DNA of 41,585 nucleotides, taken from the NCBI GenBank assembly GCA_023261445.1, contig JAHFOX010000008.1, forward strand, positions 1 through 41,585. Direction: 5' to 3'. This document shows, in pieces, positions 16,650-24,880 of this stretch (the stretch's first letter is position 1; every line of letters begins with the position of its first letter). Under the pieces are notes generated by a model, which saw nothing but the letters and a program-made list of their open reading frames with translations, was not told where the DNA came from and did not search any database. This DNA is from Planctomycetota bacterium. GTDB lineage: Bacteria > Planctomycetota > Brocadiia > Brocadiales > Brocadiaceae. The translations under genes were made by a program, and so were the position numbers.

Positions 16650-18347
16650 TCAGGCGACTCTGAATACTTCTTCAAGTGTTGTTTTGCCGTCTATTGCCTT
16701 TTTTAGTCCGTCATCCCTAAGGCTTGTCATTCCTGATGATGTAGCAGCTTTTCTGATTTCTTCGATAGAAGCCATTCGATATATCATTTCACGTACAGAC
16801 TCATCTATGTCTAACAATTCATATATCCCGATTCTACCATAGTACCCTATTTTATTGCAGTCCTTACAACCTCTTCCTTTATAAAAAGAAAAATCCTTCA
16901 AAGCCTCTGCTTCATATCCCATCTGAATCAACTGCTCCGGAGTGTACTTAACGGGTTCCTTGCAATTCGGACAAATTGCCCTGACTAAACGTTGTGCCAT
17001 TACACCTTGCAAAGAGGTTGCGATAAGAAAATTCTTTAATCCCATGTCAATCAATCTTGTAATAGCAGAAGGCGCATCATTTGTGTGAAGCGTACTAAGC
17101 ACTAAATGTCCTGTTAAAGCTGCGGCAATAGCTGTTCCCGCCGTTTCGGTATCGCGAATTTCTCCAACCATGATAATATTTGGATCCTGGCGAAGCATTG
17201 TTTTCAGAACTATCGGAAAATTAAAGCCAATTTTCTCACTTATTTCACTTTGATTAACACCTGGAATTGTATATTCTACAGGGTCTTCTGCAGTAATTAT
17301 TTTCGTGCTTGGTTTGTTAAGCGCATTAATAACGGCATATAACGTAGTCGTCTTACCGCTCCCTGTAGGCCCGGTGATCAGCAATATACCATTTGGTTTA
17401 TTAATGATAGAACTAAACCGTTTGTAGTCATTTTCATAAAATCCCAAATTTCTAAGGTCCAGCATAAAAGCCGATTTTTCAAGCAGCCGCATAACAATGC
17501 TTTCTCCATAAATGGAAGGCAGGCAGGATACGCGAATATCTAATTCCTTACCGCCATGCTTAACATTAATACGTCCATCTTGGGGTCTTCTTTTTTCGGA
17601 AATATCCATATTAGCCAATATCTTAAACCTGGAAATAATAGCGTCTTGTAAACGTTTCGGTAATACCTCTGCCTCCTGACACACCCCGTCAACACGGTAC
17701 CTTATTCGTAATCTATTATGAAGAGGTTCCACATGGATATCACTGGCACGAAAAGTAATAGCCTTGTTTATTATTAACGTAACCAACTGAATAATAGGGC
17801 CTTCATCTTCTATTTCTTTCTCCTTGTCTCGTCTTTCTCCAAAGTCTTCAATTCCTACTTCAGTTACAGGCATTCCAAGGCTTGTAAGTTCTTTTAAAGA
17901 GGTATCAACATTTTCAGGGCGTACAAATTTATTAATAGCCCCCCTTATACTTTCCGGCGTAGCTAGTACGCATTTTATATCAGCGCTTAACATAAAACGT
18001 AAGTTGTCAAGAAGTTCAAATGATGGTGGACTGCTTACTGCAATGGTTATCGTATTATTATCTCTTGATATCGGTAAGATTTTATACTTATCTACAATTT
18101 GTATAGGCAGAGACCTAGCTATATCCAGTAAAATATCGGTTTCGTCGAGGTTGATTACAGGCAAACCATACTGTGTGGACAGGAACTGAATGATTTCCGG
18201 ATAGGTTGAATAGCCAAGTTTGACGATAGCGTCCTGAAGGCTGATGTTTTCAGTCTTTTGAGTCTCTTTTGCCTTATTTAACTGCTCTTTGTTAACTATA
18301 CCGGGGCTTAATAAGGCGTCATCCATTGGGTGTAAATTTTTCTTCAT
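16650..18347 (-). CDS. Type II secretion/type IV pilus assembly ATPase GspE/PilB (copy 1)
   Basis: A 565-residue paralogue of the adjacent ATPase. Walker A GPTGSGKTTT lies near residues 325-334, with IITAEDPVEYTIPG, Walker B NIIMVGEIRDTETA, the ALTGHLVLSTLHTND box, and a four-Cys zinc site (CPNC near 454, CKDC near 494). Its N-terminal domain begins MDDALLSPGIVNKEQLNKAK and lacks the RLGxxL-like start seen in copy 2, so c-di-GMP sensing there looks less likely. It is the first gene of the minus-strand block, divergent from cobT. A GspE role is as likely as a PilB role. Confidence 0.93.
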   Translation of the reverse strand: MKKNLHPMDDALLSPGIVNKEQLNKAKETQKTENISLQDAIVKLGYSTYPEIIQFLSTQYGLPVINLDETDILLDIARSLPIQIVDKYKILPISRDNNTITIAVSSPPSFELLDNLRFMLSADIKCVLATPESIRGAINKFVRPENVDTSLKELTSLGMPVTEVGIEDFGERRDKEKEIEDEGPIIQLVTLIINKAITFRASDIHVEPLHNRLRIRYRVDGVCQEAEVLPKRLQDAIISRFKILANMDISEKRRPQDGRINVKHGGKELDIRVSCLPSIYGESIVMRLLEKSAFMLDLRNLGFYENDYKRFSSIINKPNGILLITGPTGSGKTTTLYAVINALNKPSTKIITAEDPVEYTIPGVNQSEISEKIGFNFPIVLKTMLRQDPNIIMVGEIRDTETAGTAIAAALTGHLVLSTLHTNDAPSAITRLIDMGLKNFLIATSLQGVMAQRLVRAICPNCKEPVKYTPEQLIQMGYEAEALKDFSFYKGRGCKDCNKIGYYGRIGIYELLDIDESVREMIYRMASIEEIRKAATSSGMTSLRDDGLKKAIDGKTTLEEVFRVA

Positions 18348-18358
18348 ATCGAATTAAC

Positions 18359-18387
18359 TTGAATTATCCTGCTAGGATATATAAAAT
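18359..18387 (+). promoter_or_regulatory. Promoter of cobT with a palindrome in its spacer
   Basis: TTGAAT (18359-18364) and TAAAAT (18382-18387) are 17 bases apart. The spacer contains the palindrome TATCCT-GCT-AGGATA (18365-18379), positioned as an operator could be. No cobalamin riboswitch-like sequence is seen before cobT. Confidence 0.45.
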
Positions 18388-18450
18388 TCGCCTCTGTTAA
18401 GTAATATATAATAAATCATTGTGTCTTGCAATATTTTAATCAATTTATAC

Positions 18451-19542
18451 ATGAAACTATTAAAACGTACATTAGAACAAATCGGGGATGTTCCTATAGA
18501 CCCGGATGGCAATGTCAGGAGAATGTTTAAGTCGTTTGCAATACCAAGTGGTAGTCTGGGAAGGTTGGAGGAGTTGGCAATAATATATGCCTCAATAAAA
18601 GGTACCGTAAAATGCCAAATAAAATACAAAAAAATATTTACTATAGCAGGCGACCACGGCGTTGTAGAAGAAGGCGTCAGCGCCTTTCCCCAGCAAGTTA
18701 CAAAACAAATGGTTAAAAATTTTTTAGACGGCGGAGCAGCTATCAATGTTCTTGCACGGCACATCGGTGCCGAGGTAATCGTGGTTGATTGCGGTGTTGC
18801 TTCAAATCTTGAGGCAAATATATTTCCCAATCAATGTAAAGATAAAAGTCTCAGGATAAAAAAAATAGGTCTTGGTACTAACAATATGACACGTGGACCT
18901 GCAATGTCAAGGGAAGACGCTGTTCGGTCTATAGAGGCCGGCATTGAATTGGTCGAGGAAGAACTAGAAGAAGGACTAGATATCATCGGTACAGGCGATA
19001 TGGGAATTGGCAATACAACACCAAGCAGCGCCATTCTTACCGTTTTGGGAAAAACGGATGTTGATTCAGCAGCAGGCAATGGAACAGGCATAGATAACAT
19101 TACACTACAACGAAAAATTCAAGTAATAAAAAAAGCCATTGATGTAAATAAACCAAATCCAAGTGACCCTATAGACATATTGTCTAAGGTTGGTGGATAT
19201 GAGATTGGAGGTATTGCTGGTTTATGCCTGGGCGCTGCACGCTATCGTGTGCCTGTGGTACTGGATGGTTTTATTTCAACGGCTGGCGCCTTAATTGCCA
19301 ATGCAATTGAACCAAAGGTGGCTAAATATCTAATAGCTTCACATATTTCTGCTGAAAAAGGGCACAAAATAATGCTAAAGCTATTGAATAAAATACCTTT
19401 GTTGGACTTAAACATGAAATTAGGCGAGGGTACTGGCGCCGCATTGGGTATTAGCCTTGTAGAGGCTGGAGTAAAATTATTAAATGAAATGGCTTCTTTT
19501 CATGAAGCAGGAGTATCTGAACCAGTTAATGTTCAACAATGA
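18451..19542 (+). CDS. cobT: Nicotinate-nucleotide--dimethylbenzimidazole phosphoribosyltransferase
   Basis: About 363 residues. It makes alpha-ribazole phosphate from dimethylbenzimidazole and nicotinate mononucleotide for the lower ligand of cobalamin. Family boxes are IPSGSLGRLEELA, IAGDHGVVEEGVSAFPQQVT, GIGNTTPSSAIL, and the C-terminal KLGEGTGAALGISLVEAG holding the catalytic Glu. I chose ATG at 18451 for normal length; a GTG at 18421 would add ten residues. It is transcribed towards the cbiXC-cbiD-cbiE-cbiL block, with a structured repeat between the two ends. Confidence 0.94.
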   Translation: MKLLKRTLEQIGDVPIDPDGNVRRMFKSFAIPSGSLGRLEELAIIYASIKGTVKCQIKYKKIFTIAGDHGVVEEGVSAFPQQVTKQMVKNFLDGGAAINVLARHIGAEVIVVDCGVASNLEANIFPNQCKDKSLRIKKIGLGTNNMTRGPAMSREDAVRSIEAGIELVEEELEEGLDIIGTGDMGIGNTTPSSAILTVLGKTDVDSAAGNGTGIDNITLQRKIQVIKKAIDVNKPNPSDPIDILSKVGGYEIGGIAGLCLGAARYRVPVVLDGFISTAGALIANAIEPKVAKYLIASHISAEKGHKIMLKLLNKIPLLDLNMKLGEGTGAALGISLVEAGVKLLNEMASFHEAGVSEPVNVQQ

Positions 19543-19599
19543 AAAGGAGATTTTATAGTGAACGTAACAAGAAAATTGATATAGTACTACCACACTGTC

Positions 19600-19658
19600 A
19601 TTCCCACCCCTGTTTCCACAGGGGTAAACTTGTCCCCACGAAAGTGGGGAGTGGGAAT
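19600..19658. repeat. Cloverleaf-like palindromic element between cobT and cbiL
   Basis: The outer arms ATTCCCAC (19600-19607) and GTGGGAAT (19651-19658) enclose two hairpins. One is CCCTGT/ACAGGG with a TTCC loop (19608-19623). The other is CCCCAC/GTGGGG with a GAAA tetraloop (19634-19649). Together they can fold as a three-way junction on either strand. It sits between convergent genes, so it may end transcription both ways. It resembles the widespread palindromic elements built on CATTCCC-GAAA-GGGAATC. Confidence 0.65.
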
Positions 19659-19711
19659 CTAGAAAAATGACAACTTTCTTTTGCGTTTACTACATGTAAC
19701 AAAATTTGTGT

Positions 19712-20431
19712 TCATTCACGGTTATTTAGGTTTTTTCTTACAATCAAAACAGACATATATCCTCTTCCGCTGCCCTTCAAAGATCTGATGTCGCATGTAA
19801 GATAGGCGTCTTTTTGCCCAATATACGAAGCAAACACAGCATTTTCAGAAATTCCCATCTGTTCAAGCAGTTGAATTACCTCATCAAGCTTCTTTGCCAC
19901 CTTCATCATAACAACCGTATCAAACATTTCTAGGAAAGGACGTAATTCATCAACGTTCTCTGGTATAGGAATTACCGCTAACCTCTCATCCCCTGTCAAT
20001 AACGGATAATTAGCCAAACAAGCCGCTGCGTTGTATGAAGTAATTCCAGGAATCGTGTTTATTACTTCGCGTGGAAGCATAGCATTCAAATAGCGCAGCA
20101 AATAAATATATGTGCTGAAGGTCATGGGGTCTCCCAATGTTAGATAAGCCACGTTGCTTCCTGATACAATTTCTGAATGTATTTCTTCCGCCGCCTTATG
20201 CCATGCGTTGTTAAGTTTTTGTTTATCCTTTGTCATTGGATAAATCTGTTCAATTACCTTTTTCCCTTTCACATAATCCTTAACAATTTCCAATGCGATG
20301 CTATCTTCTTTGGTATCAGACTTGGGAACAAAGATACAATCTACATCTTGAATAGTCTGAATTGCCTTTAATGTTAGGTACTCAGGATTGCCAGGCCCAA
20401 GTCCAATACCGTAAAAGTTACCTAGTTTCAT
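19712..20431 (-). CDS. cbiL: Cobalt-precorrin-2 C(20)-methyltransferase
   Basis: A 239-residue SAM-dependent methyltransferase of the tetrapyrrole methylase fold, adding the C20 methyl early in corrin formation. Key features are FYGIGLGPGNPEYLTLKA at the N terminus, the YLTLGDPMTFSTYIYLL loop and IPGITSYNAAACLANYPL, all typical of CbiL/CobI. It is the last gene of the minus-strand corrin block and lies 87 bases after cbiE. The context with CbiX and CbiD indicates the early-cobalt (anaerobic) route, so CbiL fits better than aerobic CobI. Confidence 0.92.
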   Translation of the reverse strand: MKLGNFYGIGLGPGNPEYLTLKAIQTIQDVDCIFVPKSDTKEDSIALEIVKDYVKGKKVIEQIYPMTKDKQKLNNAWHKAAEEIHSEIVSGSNVAYLTLGDPMTFSTYIYLLRYLNAMLPREVINTIPGITSYNAAACLANYPLLTGDERLAVIPIPENVDELRPFLEMFDTVVMMKVAKKLDEVIQLLEQMGISENAVFASYIGQKDAYLTCDIRSLKGSGRGYMSVLIVRKNLNNRE

Positions 20432-20473
20432 AGATGCGCTACTCTGTCTAAAATGAACTCAAATTTACAAATG

Positions 20474-20516
20474 CCAAATTACAAACAATGTTTACTTTTC
20501 ATTCTTGCTAATTTGG
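20474..20516. repeat. Inverted repeat between cbiE and cbiL
   Basis: CCAAATTA (20474-20481) and TAATTTGG (20509-20516) are perfect 8-base arms with a 27-base loop. They lie right after the cbiE stop on the transcribed strand. It could slow or protect the transcript; evidence is limited to the symmetry. Confidence 0.35.
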
Positions 20517-20518
20517 AG

Positions 20519-21169
20519 CTAAAAATCACGTTTTTTTATTATTACTACGGAGGTCCCATGCGTTTTTATATTCACAGCGGAAGCCAAATCTAACTCACGG
20601 ATGCGTTCTCCCGGAAGTGAAAGATTCTCGCATATATACATTATTCTATCTCTAATTCCGTCCTCCAGTAGACGACGGGCAATAACAGCTGGTGTGTTTT
20701 TTTGGTCGGTCAATATTCCTACCTTCTGATAATCTCTGACTTTTTTTATGAGTTTTGCATATCCAGCAATTCTTCCATGTAAACTTACAAAGCTGGCATC
20801 ATCCCAACTCTCGCCAATAGCTGCGAAGGCAAGTTGTATGCTGCTGATTGCCGGAATTATTATACAAGATTCACGACCTAGTTTTCTTATTATCATCTTC
20901 GCATAACTGAAAAAACACGGATCGCCACTGACCAACACAACCACCTGTTTTGTAAAACTCCATCTTGAAATTCTGTCCACCATGATTCCATAATTCTTTT
21001 CCAACATAAGTTTTTCTGCATCAACACCCGGAAATAATTTTAACAGGCGTCCACTACCAACCAGAACGTCAGCCTTTTTGACATAATATAATACTTTTGG
21101 GGAAATGTATGCCTTTAGCCCAGGACCACAACCTACAATTATGACCTTATTTTTGTAATATTCAGCCAT
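20519..21169 (-). CDS. cbiE: Cobalt-precorrin-7 C(5)-methyltransferase
   Basis: A 216-residue tetrapyrrole methylase. The SAM-site opening VIIVGCGPGLKAYISPKVL, the VVLVSGDPCFFSYAKMII loop and ISSIQLAFAAIGESWDDASF match CbiE. It methylates C5 of the corrin ring. It is not fused to the CbiT (C15 methylating/decarboxylating) domain, as it is in CobL proteins, and no cbiT is in the window. The start lies 31 bases inside the end of cbiD, implying translational coupling. Confidence 0.9.
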   Translation of the reverse strand: MAEYYKNKVIIVGCGPGLKAYISPKVLYYVKKADVLVGSGRLLKLFPGVDAEKLMLEKNYGIMVDRISRWSFTKQVVVLVSGDPCFFSYAKMIIRKLGRESCIIIPAISSIQLAFAAIGESWDDASFVSLHGRIAGYAKLIKKVRDYQKVGILTDQKNTPAVIARRLLEDGIRDRIMYICENLSLPGERIRELDLASAVNIKTHGTSVVIIKKRDF

Positions 21170-22251
21170 GCTTGAGCGTTACCTGAAATACCTACTGTTG
21201 AACCTTTCATATCAAATAAAATTACGCCCGTCTCAGTAGGAGCGAACGGCCGTTCGCCCTTGCTACAATATTCCAGCACCTTTTTTTCAATACTCTCAGC
21301 CACTTTATTCATTATGGATAAACTCTTGTGTCTCTTTAATACTTCAACAATTCCTTCAACGGTAGAAATCGTTTCTAACTTATCCAGCACTGCATTTGAT
21401 TGAATGTTACGTTTAATAATATCAATAAGAATATCATTGGCAGGTTTAGACACGGCGCTGTGTGTATGAAAATCACCTCTCAACAATTTGATTAATTTAC
21501 CCGGATGTCCGGCAAGTATAACTTTCTTAAAACTTCTCTCCTGAACAGCATCTAGCATAAAACCAACAAAATTGCTTATCTGAATAACCTGGTCTTTTGA
21601 AATATTAACCAGATTAAGAATAGAACGCTCACCCAGATTGCCCGGCACAAGTACCACTGTTTCAAAGCCAATACCCTTAGCAATATCAAGTCCGCATAAT
21701 AAGGAGGTCTTAAAGGCATCCTCTGACATTGGCCTGACAATGCCTGTTGTACCAATAATGGATATACCACCAATGATACCAAGCTTAGGATTAAACGTCT
21801 TCTCTCCTAACACTTTTCCGTTGGGTACAGAGATTACAACTTTTGCCCCACTGTTATTTCCTGTAATCTCTCTTACTGCATTTTCAATCATCATCCTTGG
21901 TACAGGATTGATTGCCGCATTACCTACCGGCACTTGCAACCCGGGTTTTGTCACCCTACCTATGCCTTCGCCGCCGTCAATCTCTACTGTACCACTAATA
22001 CTACGCTCAACTCGCGCATAAATATGGCATCCGTTGGTCACATCGGGGTCATCTCCCGAATCCTTCTGGACAGCACACTCTGAAAAATGTTCAGACAATT
22101 GTTTAAACAGAACTTTAGTTTTAAATTTTATACCACTCGGAGTATCAATTTCTACTTCATCTGGAATACTGCCTTTAAATAACCCGATAGCCGCTGCTTT
22201 AGCCGCTGCGGTTGCACAACTTCCTGTTGTATAGCCAGTTCGTAAGGACAT
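21139..22251 (-). CDS. cbiD: Cobalt-precorrin-5B C(1)-methyltransferase
   Basis: A 370-residue enzyme, full length for CbiD, which methylates C1 in the anaerobic cobalamin pathway. It starts with MSLRTGYTTGSCATAAAKAA, the family hallmark, and has VEIDGGEGIGRVTKPGLQVPVG and ILAGHPGKLIKLLRGDFHTHS. Oddity: near the C terminus the peptide GERPFAPT (about residues 330-337) is encoded by a palindromic dispersed repeat at 21236-21266, apparently inserted in frame between the last helices and the final strand. The ORF continues to a family-like end, so the protein is probably still functional. Confidence 0.93.
   Translation of the reverse strand: MSLRTGYTTGSCATAAAKAAAIGLFKGSIPDEVEIDTPSGIKFKTKVLFKQLSEHFSECAVQKDSGDDPDVTNGCHIYARVERSISGTVEIDGGEGIGRVTKPGLQVPVGNAAINPVPRMMIENAVREITGNNSGAKVVISVPNGKVLGEKTFNPKLGIIGGISIIGTTGIVRPMSEDAFKTSLLCGLDIAKGIGFETVVLVPGNLGERSILNLVNISKDQVIQISNFVGFMLDAVQERSFKKVILAGHPGKLIKLLRGDFHTHSAVSKPANDILIDIIKRNIQSNAVLDKLETISTVEGIVEVLKRHKSLSIMNKVAESIEKKVLEYCSKGERPFAPTETGVILFDMKGSTVGISGNAQAWLNITKIRS
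21236..21266. repeat. Palindromic dispersed repeat inside cbiD
   Basis: A perfect 16-bp palindrome GCGAACGGCCGTTCGC (21242-21257) lies inside an outer pair GTAG...CTAC. This matches what I recall of a repeat with consensus GGGGCGAACGGCCGTTCGCC, dispersed in several bacterial genomes. It is much more GC-rich than the surrounding gene and encodes GERPFAPT on the minus strand. Confidence 0.75.
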
Positions 22252-22284
22252 AAATAACCCACGTTACAATATAGAAATATTACG

Positions 22285-23298
22285 TTACTTATTTTCTTTT
22301 GCCAACTTTATAATCGCATTGATGATAGACACAGCCACTGCGCTGCCACCTTTCCTGTTAGTGTTAGTTACATAAGGAATAGAAATATCCTTTAATTCGT
22401 ATTTTGATTCAACAGCTCCTACAAATCCCACAGGAATACCTATCACCAATGCTGGTTGCGCCAACCCATTTTTAATTAAATTGATAAGCTCAAACAAAGC
22501 AGTTGGAGCATTGCCAATGACCGCTATACCATTTCCCATCTCTTTAATAGAATGTTGCATTGCCACTATGGCACGGGTCTTACCAAGCCGTTTTGCATCA
22601 TCAATAACCGCTTTGTCTGCAATTTTACAAACTATCTTGCCGCCAAATTTCTCAACGGCACTCTTGCTAATCCCCGATTTTATCATATTCACATCGGTAA
22701 CAATGTTCTTTCCTTCTCTTAATGATCGAATACCGCTATCAACAGCCTTTGGATGGAAAATCAAGTTGTATGCATATTCTGTATCGCCCGTAGCATGTAT
22801 TGCACGCTGGATAATCGGCCTGTGCAATTCAGGCACTGACTCCAAATCAACTAATTTGTTGATAATTTCAAAACTTTCATCCACGATAGCTTGGGGCTGC
22901 TCAAGCCGCCGTCCGCTGCCGTACTGTCTTTCAATCAACACCTCGTGAATACGATCTGCTGCAATCAAAGCAATCCGCTCGTCAGCGCCAATATTATTGG
23001 CATAAATAAACTCAATCTGTGGATATTTCTTCTTTTCGTTTTCAAGCATTTCAGGGATATCTTTATAAACATGATTTCCTTTAAACAATAGTAGTGGTAC
23101 CACTACTATCCGTTCAGCACCTCTTTTCACAGTCTTTTTTACAACCTCAACAAAGCCCGGCTCTGCCAATTGCAGAAATGCCGCCTCCACCATGTTCCAT
23201 CTATTCATCGCACGGAGCATATCGGCCACCTTAAACAAACCATCATTGCCACTGCTCAATTTACTGCCGTGTGAAATCAATATTATGCCTGTTTTCAT
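22285..23298 (-). CDS. cbiXC: Fusion of sirohydrochlorin cobaltochelatase (CbiX) and cobalt-precorrin-8 methylmutase (CbiC)
   Basis: A 337-residue two-domain protein. Residues 1-125 are the small-type CbiX chelatase, with metal/porphyrin ligands His10 in IILISHGSK and His76 in LFKGNHVYKDI. It inserts Co2+ into sirohydrochlorin. Residues about 135-337 are CbiC/CobH methylmutase, with the active-site His168 in IQRAIHATGDTEYAYNL and a typical VIGNAPTALFELINLI region. It moves the methyl from C11 to C12. The two activities are far apart in the pathway, so fusion is unlikely to mean direct substrate passing. It heads the corrin block and has AAGGAAAG before ATG. Confidence 0.9.
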   Translation of the reverse strand: MKTGIILISHGSKLSSGNDGLFKVADMLRAMNRWNMVEAAFLQLAEPGFVEVVKKTVKRGAERIVVVPLLLFKGNHVYKDIPEMLENEKKKYPQIEFIYANNIGADERIALIAADRIHEVLIERQYGSGRRLEQPQAIVDESFEIINKLVDLESVPELHRPIIQRAIHATGDTEYAYNLIFHPKAVDSGIRSLREGKNIVTDVNMIKSGISKSAVEKFGGKIVCKIADKAVIDDAKRLGKTRAIVAMQHSIKEMGNGIAVIGNAPTALFELINLIKNGLAQPALVIGIPVGFVGAVESKYELKDISIPYVTNTNRKGGSAVAVSIINAIIKLAKENK

Positions 23299-23393
23299 TA
23301 ACTTTCCTTTTTATTAATTTACAAGAATATTACAAGGAATTATCTTGTCTGATAAGTCATCAATCTTCTTCCCTGTCAATTTTAACTCAAAAG

Positions 23394-24182
23394 TTATACA
23401 GTATCGAATTTAATACGTCTATCATTAAATATATGGTTTAGTTGGGTTATTTGCTTATCATGTGCCTTTTTAGCATTAATCTTAATTACGATTGATTCTT
23501 CATGGTCAGACGAGGCGCGATATAAAATCTCTCCCTTCGTTCCTATAATCTGACTTGCACCGATAAAGGCAAGAGCCTTCCCGGTGCGTTTTTCAACACC
23601 AATGCGATTCGCAGTTACAGCAAAGACCCGATTTTCGATACACCGTGTAATCATAGCCTGCGGACAATAAGGCAACACAAGATTAGATGGATGACAAATG
23701 ATGTCCGCTCCTTTCACCGCTAAATATCTGGCGACTTCAGGAAAGAACCAATCAAAACAAATCATTATACCTATTCTCGCATGCCCAATATCGTAAACTC
23801 TCAACTTAGTATCTCCCGGTACAAACCACTGTTTTTCATTGTAAAACAAATGGAGTTTTCTGTAAGAGTCAACGAAACCATCTGGTCCAGTTAGCACAGC
23901 CGAATTATAACAGCGTCCCTTCCCCTGCTCAGCCAAGCCCGCAACAATATAAATGTGTTTTTCTTTTGAAATATTAATCAACGCTTGCGTTGTTTTGCCG
24001 TCAGGAATTTTTTCTGCTAGCGAAACAACTTCATCTTTGGATTTAAACTGATAACCCGTATTAAATAATTCAGGCAAAACAACAAGGTCTGCATTCAATT
24101 GCTTTATCCTTGAGACGACAATATTTATGTTCTTGCTTTTTTCTCCAAATACGGGAGATGTTTGTAAAAAGCCAACCTTCAC
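23394..24182 (-). CDS. Carbon-nitrogen hydrolase (nitrilase superfamily)
   Basis: A 262-residue cytosolic amidase-type enzyme with the Glu-Lys-Cys triad: Glu38 in VVLPELFNTGY, Lys109 in SYRKLHLF and Cys142 in IMICFDWFFPE. The substrate is unknown; the class includes omega-amidases, N-carbamoyl-amine hydrolases and aliphatic amidases. It starts with GTG at 24182, overlapping the stop of the preceding exported-protein gene by four bases (GTGA), with GGAG upstream. It ends 95 bases before cbiXC, so cotranscription with the cobalamin genes is possible but not shown. Confidence 0.88.
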   Translation of the reverse strand: MKVGFLQTSPVFGEKSKNINIVVSRIKQLNADLVVLPELFNTGYQFKSKDEVVSLAEKIPDGKTTQALINISKEKHIYIVAGLAEQGKGRCYNSAVLTGPDGFVDSYRKLHLFYNEKQWFVPGDTKLRVYDIGHARIGIMICFDWFFPEVARYLAVKGADIICHPSNLVLPYCPQAMITRCIENRVFAVTANRIGVEKRTGKALAFIGASQIIGTKGEILYRASSDHEESIVIKINAKKAHDKQITQLNHIFNDRRIKFDTV

Positions 24183-24775
24183 CGCATCTCCTTTAAATTA
24201 AAAACAAATCTTCGTTCTTTATTCAACGGGCTTATAATCACAAGAACAACCTCCGCATCGGGTTCTACATAATAATTCGGAAAATCATATCTACAAGTTG
24301 CACGATAAAGCGCCGGCAGTCGCACCCCTAAGTTGGCAGATTTAGCATTTGTATCGTTTTGTTCATTAACCGGCTGTATGGGTTTATTTTTATATAATAA
24401 CACTGATTGATAATTTTTGGCAAAATCCGCAGAATTCCCATACAAAACCACATGGAACGACAAAATATCTTCCACTTCGAACATAAATTGAATTGTTTCT
24501 GTTTGTGTTAACTTTTTCGATGTTAGCATTGCCTGTTTTGCCTCATAGGCTAAAATACTGAATTTTGTATTTAAAGCCGCCCATTCATAAGCATCGTCAG
24601 CTACGACCATCCACTCGTCCAAGAACAGAAAATAATCTCTATCTTTATTACTTTCACCGTACTCAACAGCCTGTTTGATTTGTTCATCAGTCAGGTCGTA
24701 GTATATGGCAAGTGTATTTTCTGAAAATATGAAAAACAGAAATATTATTAATATAAAAAGAAACTTCCTTATCAT
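24179..24775 (-). CDS. Exported protein of unknown function
   Basis: About 198 residues, not recognised. The N terminus MIRKFLFILIIFLFFIFSENTLA is a clear signal peptide with likely cleavage after NTLA. The mature part starts with YYDLTDEQIKQAVEYGESNK and is mixed helix and strand. A later strand-rich half (RATCRYDFPNYYVEP, AEVVLVIISP, RRFVFNLKEMR) looks like a beta-sandwich-type domain. One Cys is present and there are no membrane helices after the signal. It overlaps the nitrilase-family gene by four bases, so the two are coupled. ATG at 24775 or GTG at 24778 are both possible. Confidence 0.7.
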   Translation of the reverse strand: MIRKFLFILIIFLFFIFSENTLAIYYDLTDEQIKQAVEYGESNKDRDYFLFLDEWMVVADDAYEWAALNTKFSILAYEAKQAMLTSKKLTQTETIQFMFEVEDILSFHVVLYGNSADFAKNYQSVLLYKNKPIQPVNEQNDTNAKSANLGVRLPALYRATCRYDFPNYYVEPDAEVVLVIISPLNKERRFVFNLKEMR

Positions 24776-24880
24776 CACGTCTGACTTAAACTCAAAAGAA
24801 TTCTTGAAATACTTGTAAAATAATCAATATAATAATCACATAATATATCAACTTCAATTGAAATCAAAGCGGAATCATTT

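Noticed and set aside
18372-19100. Minus-strand open frames opposite cobT (152 and 89 codons)
   Set aside because: Serine/proline-rich mirror frames of a conserved gene; no family resemblance.
22252-23393. Search for a cobalamin riboswitch before the corrin genes
   Set aside because: No B12-box-like sequence or matching stem pattern was seen in the short gaps before cbiXC or cbiD.
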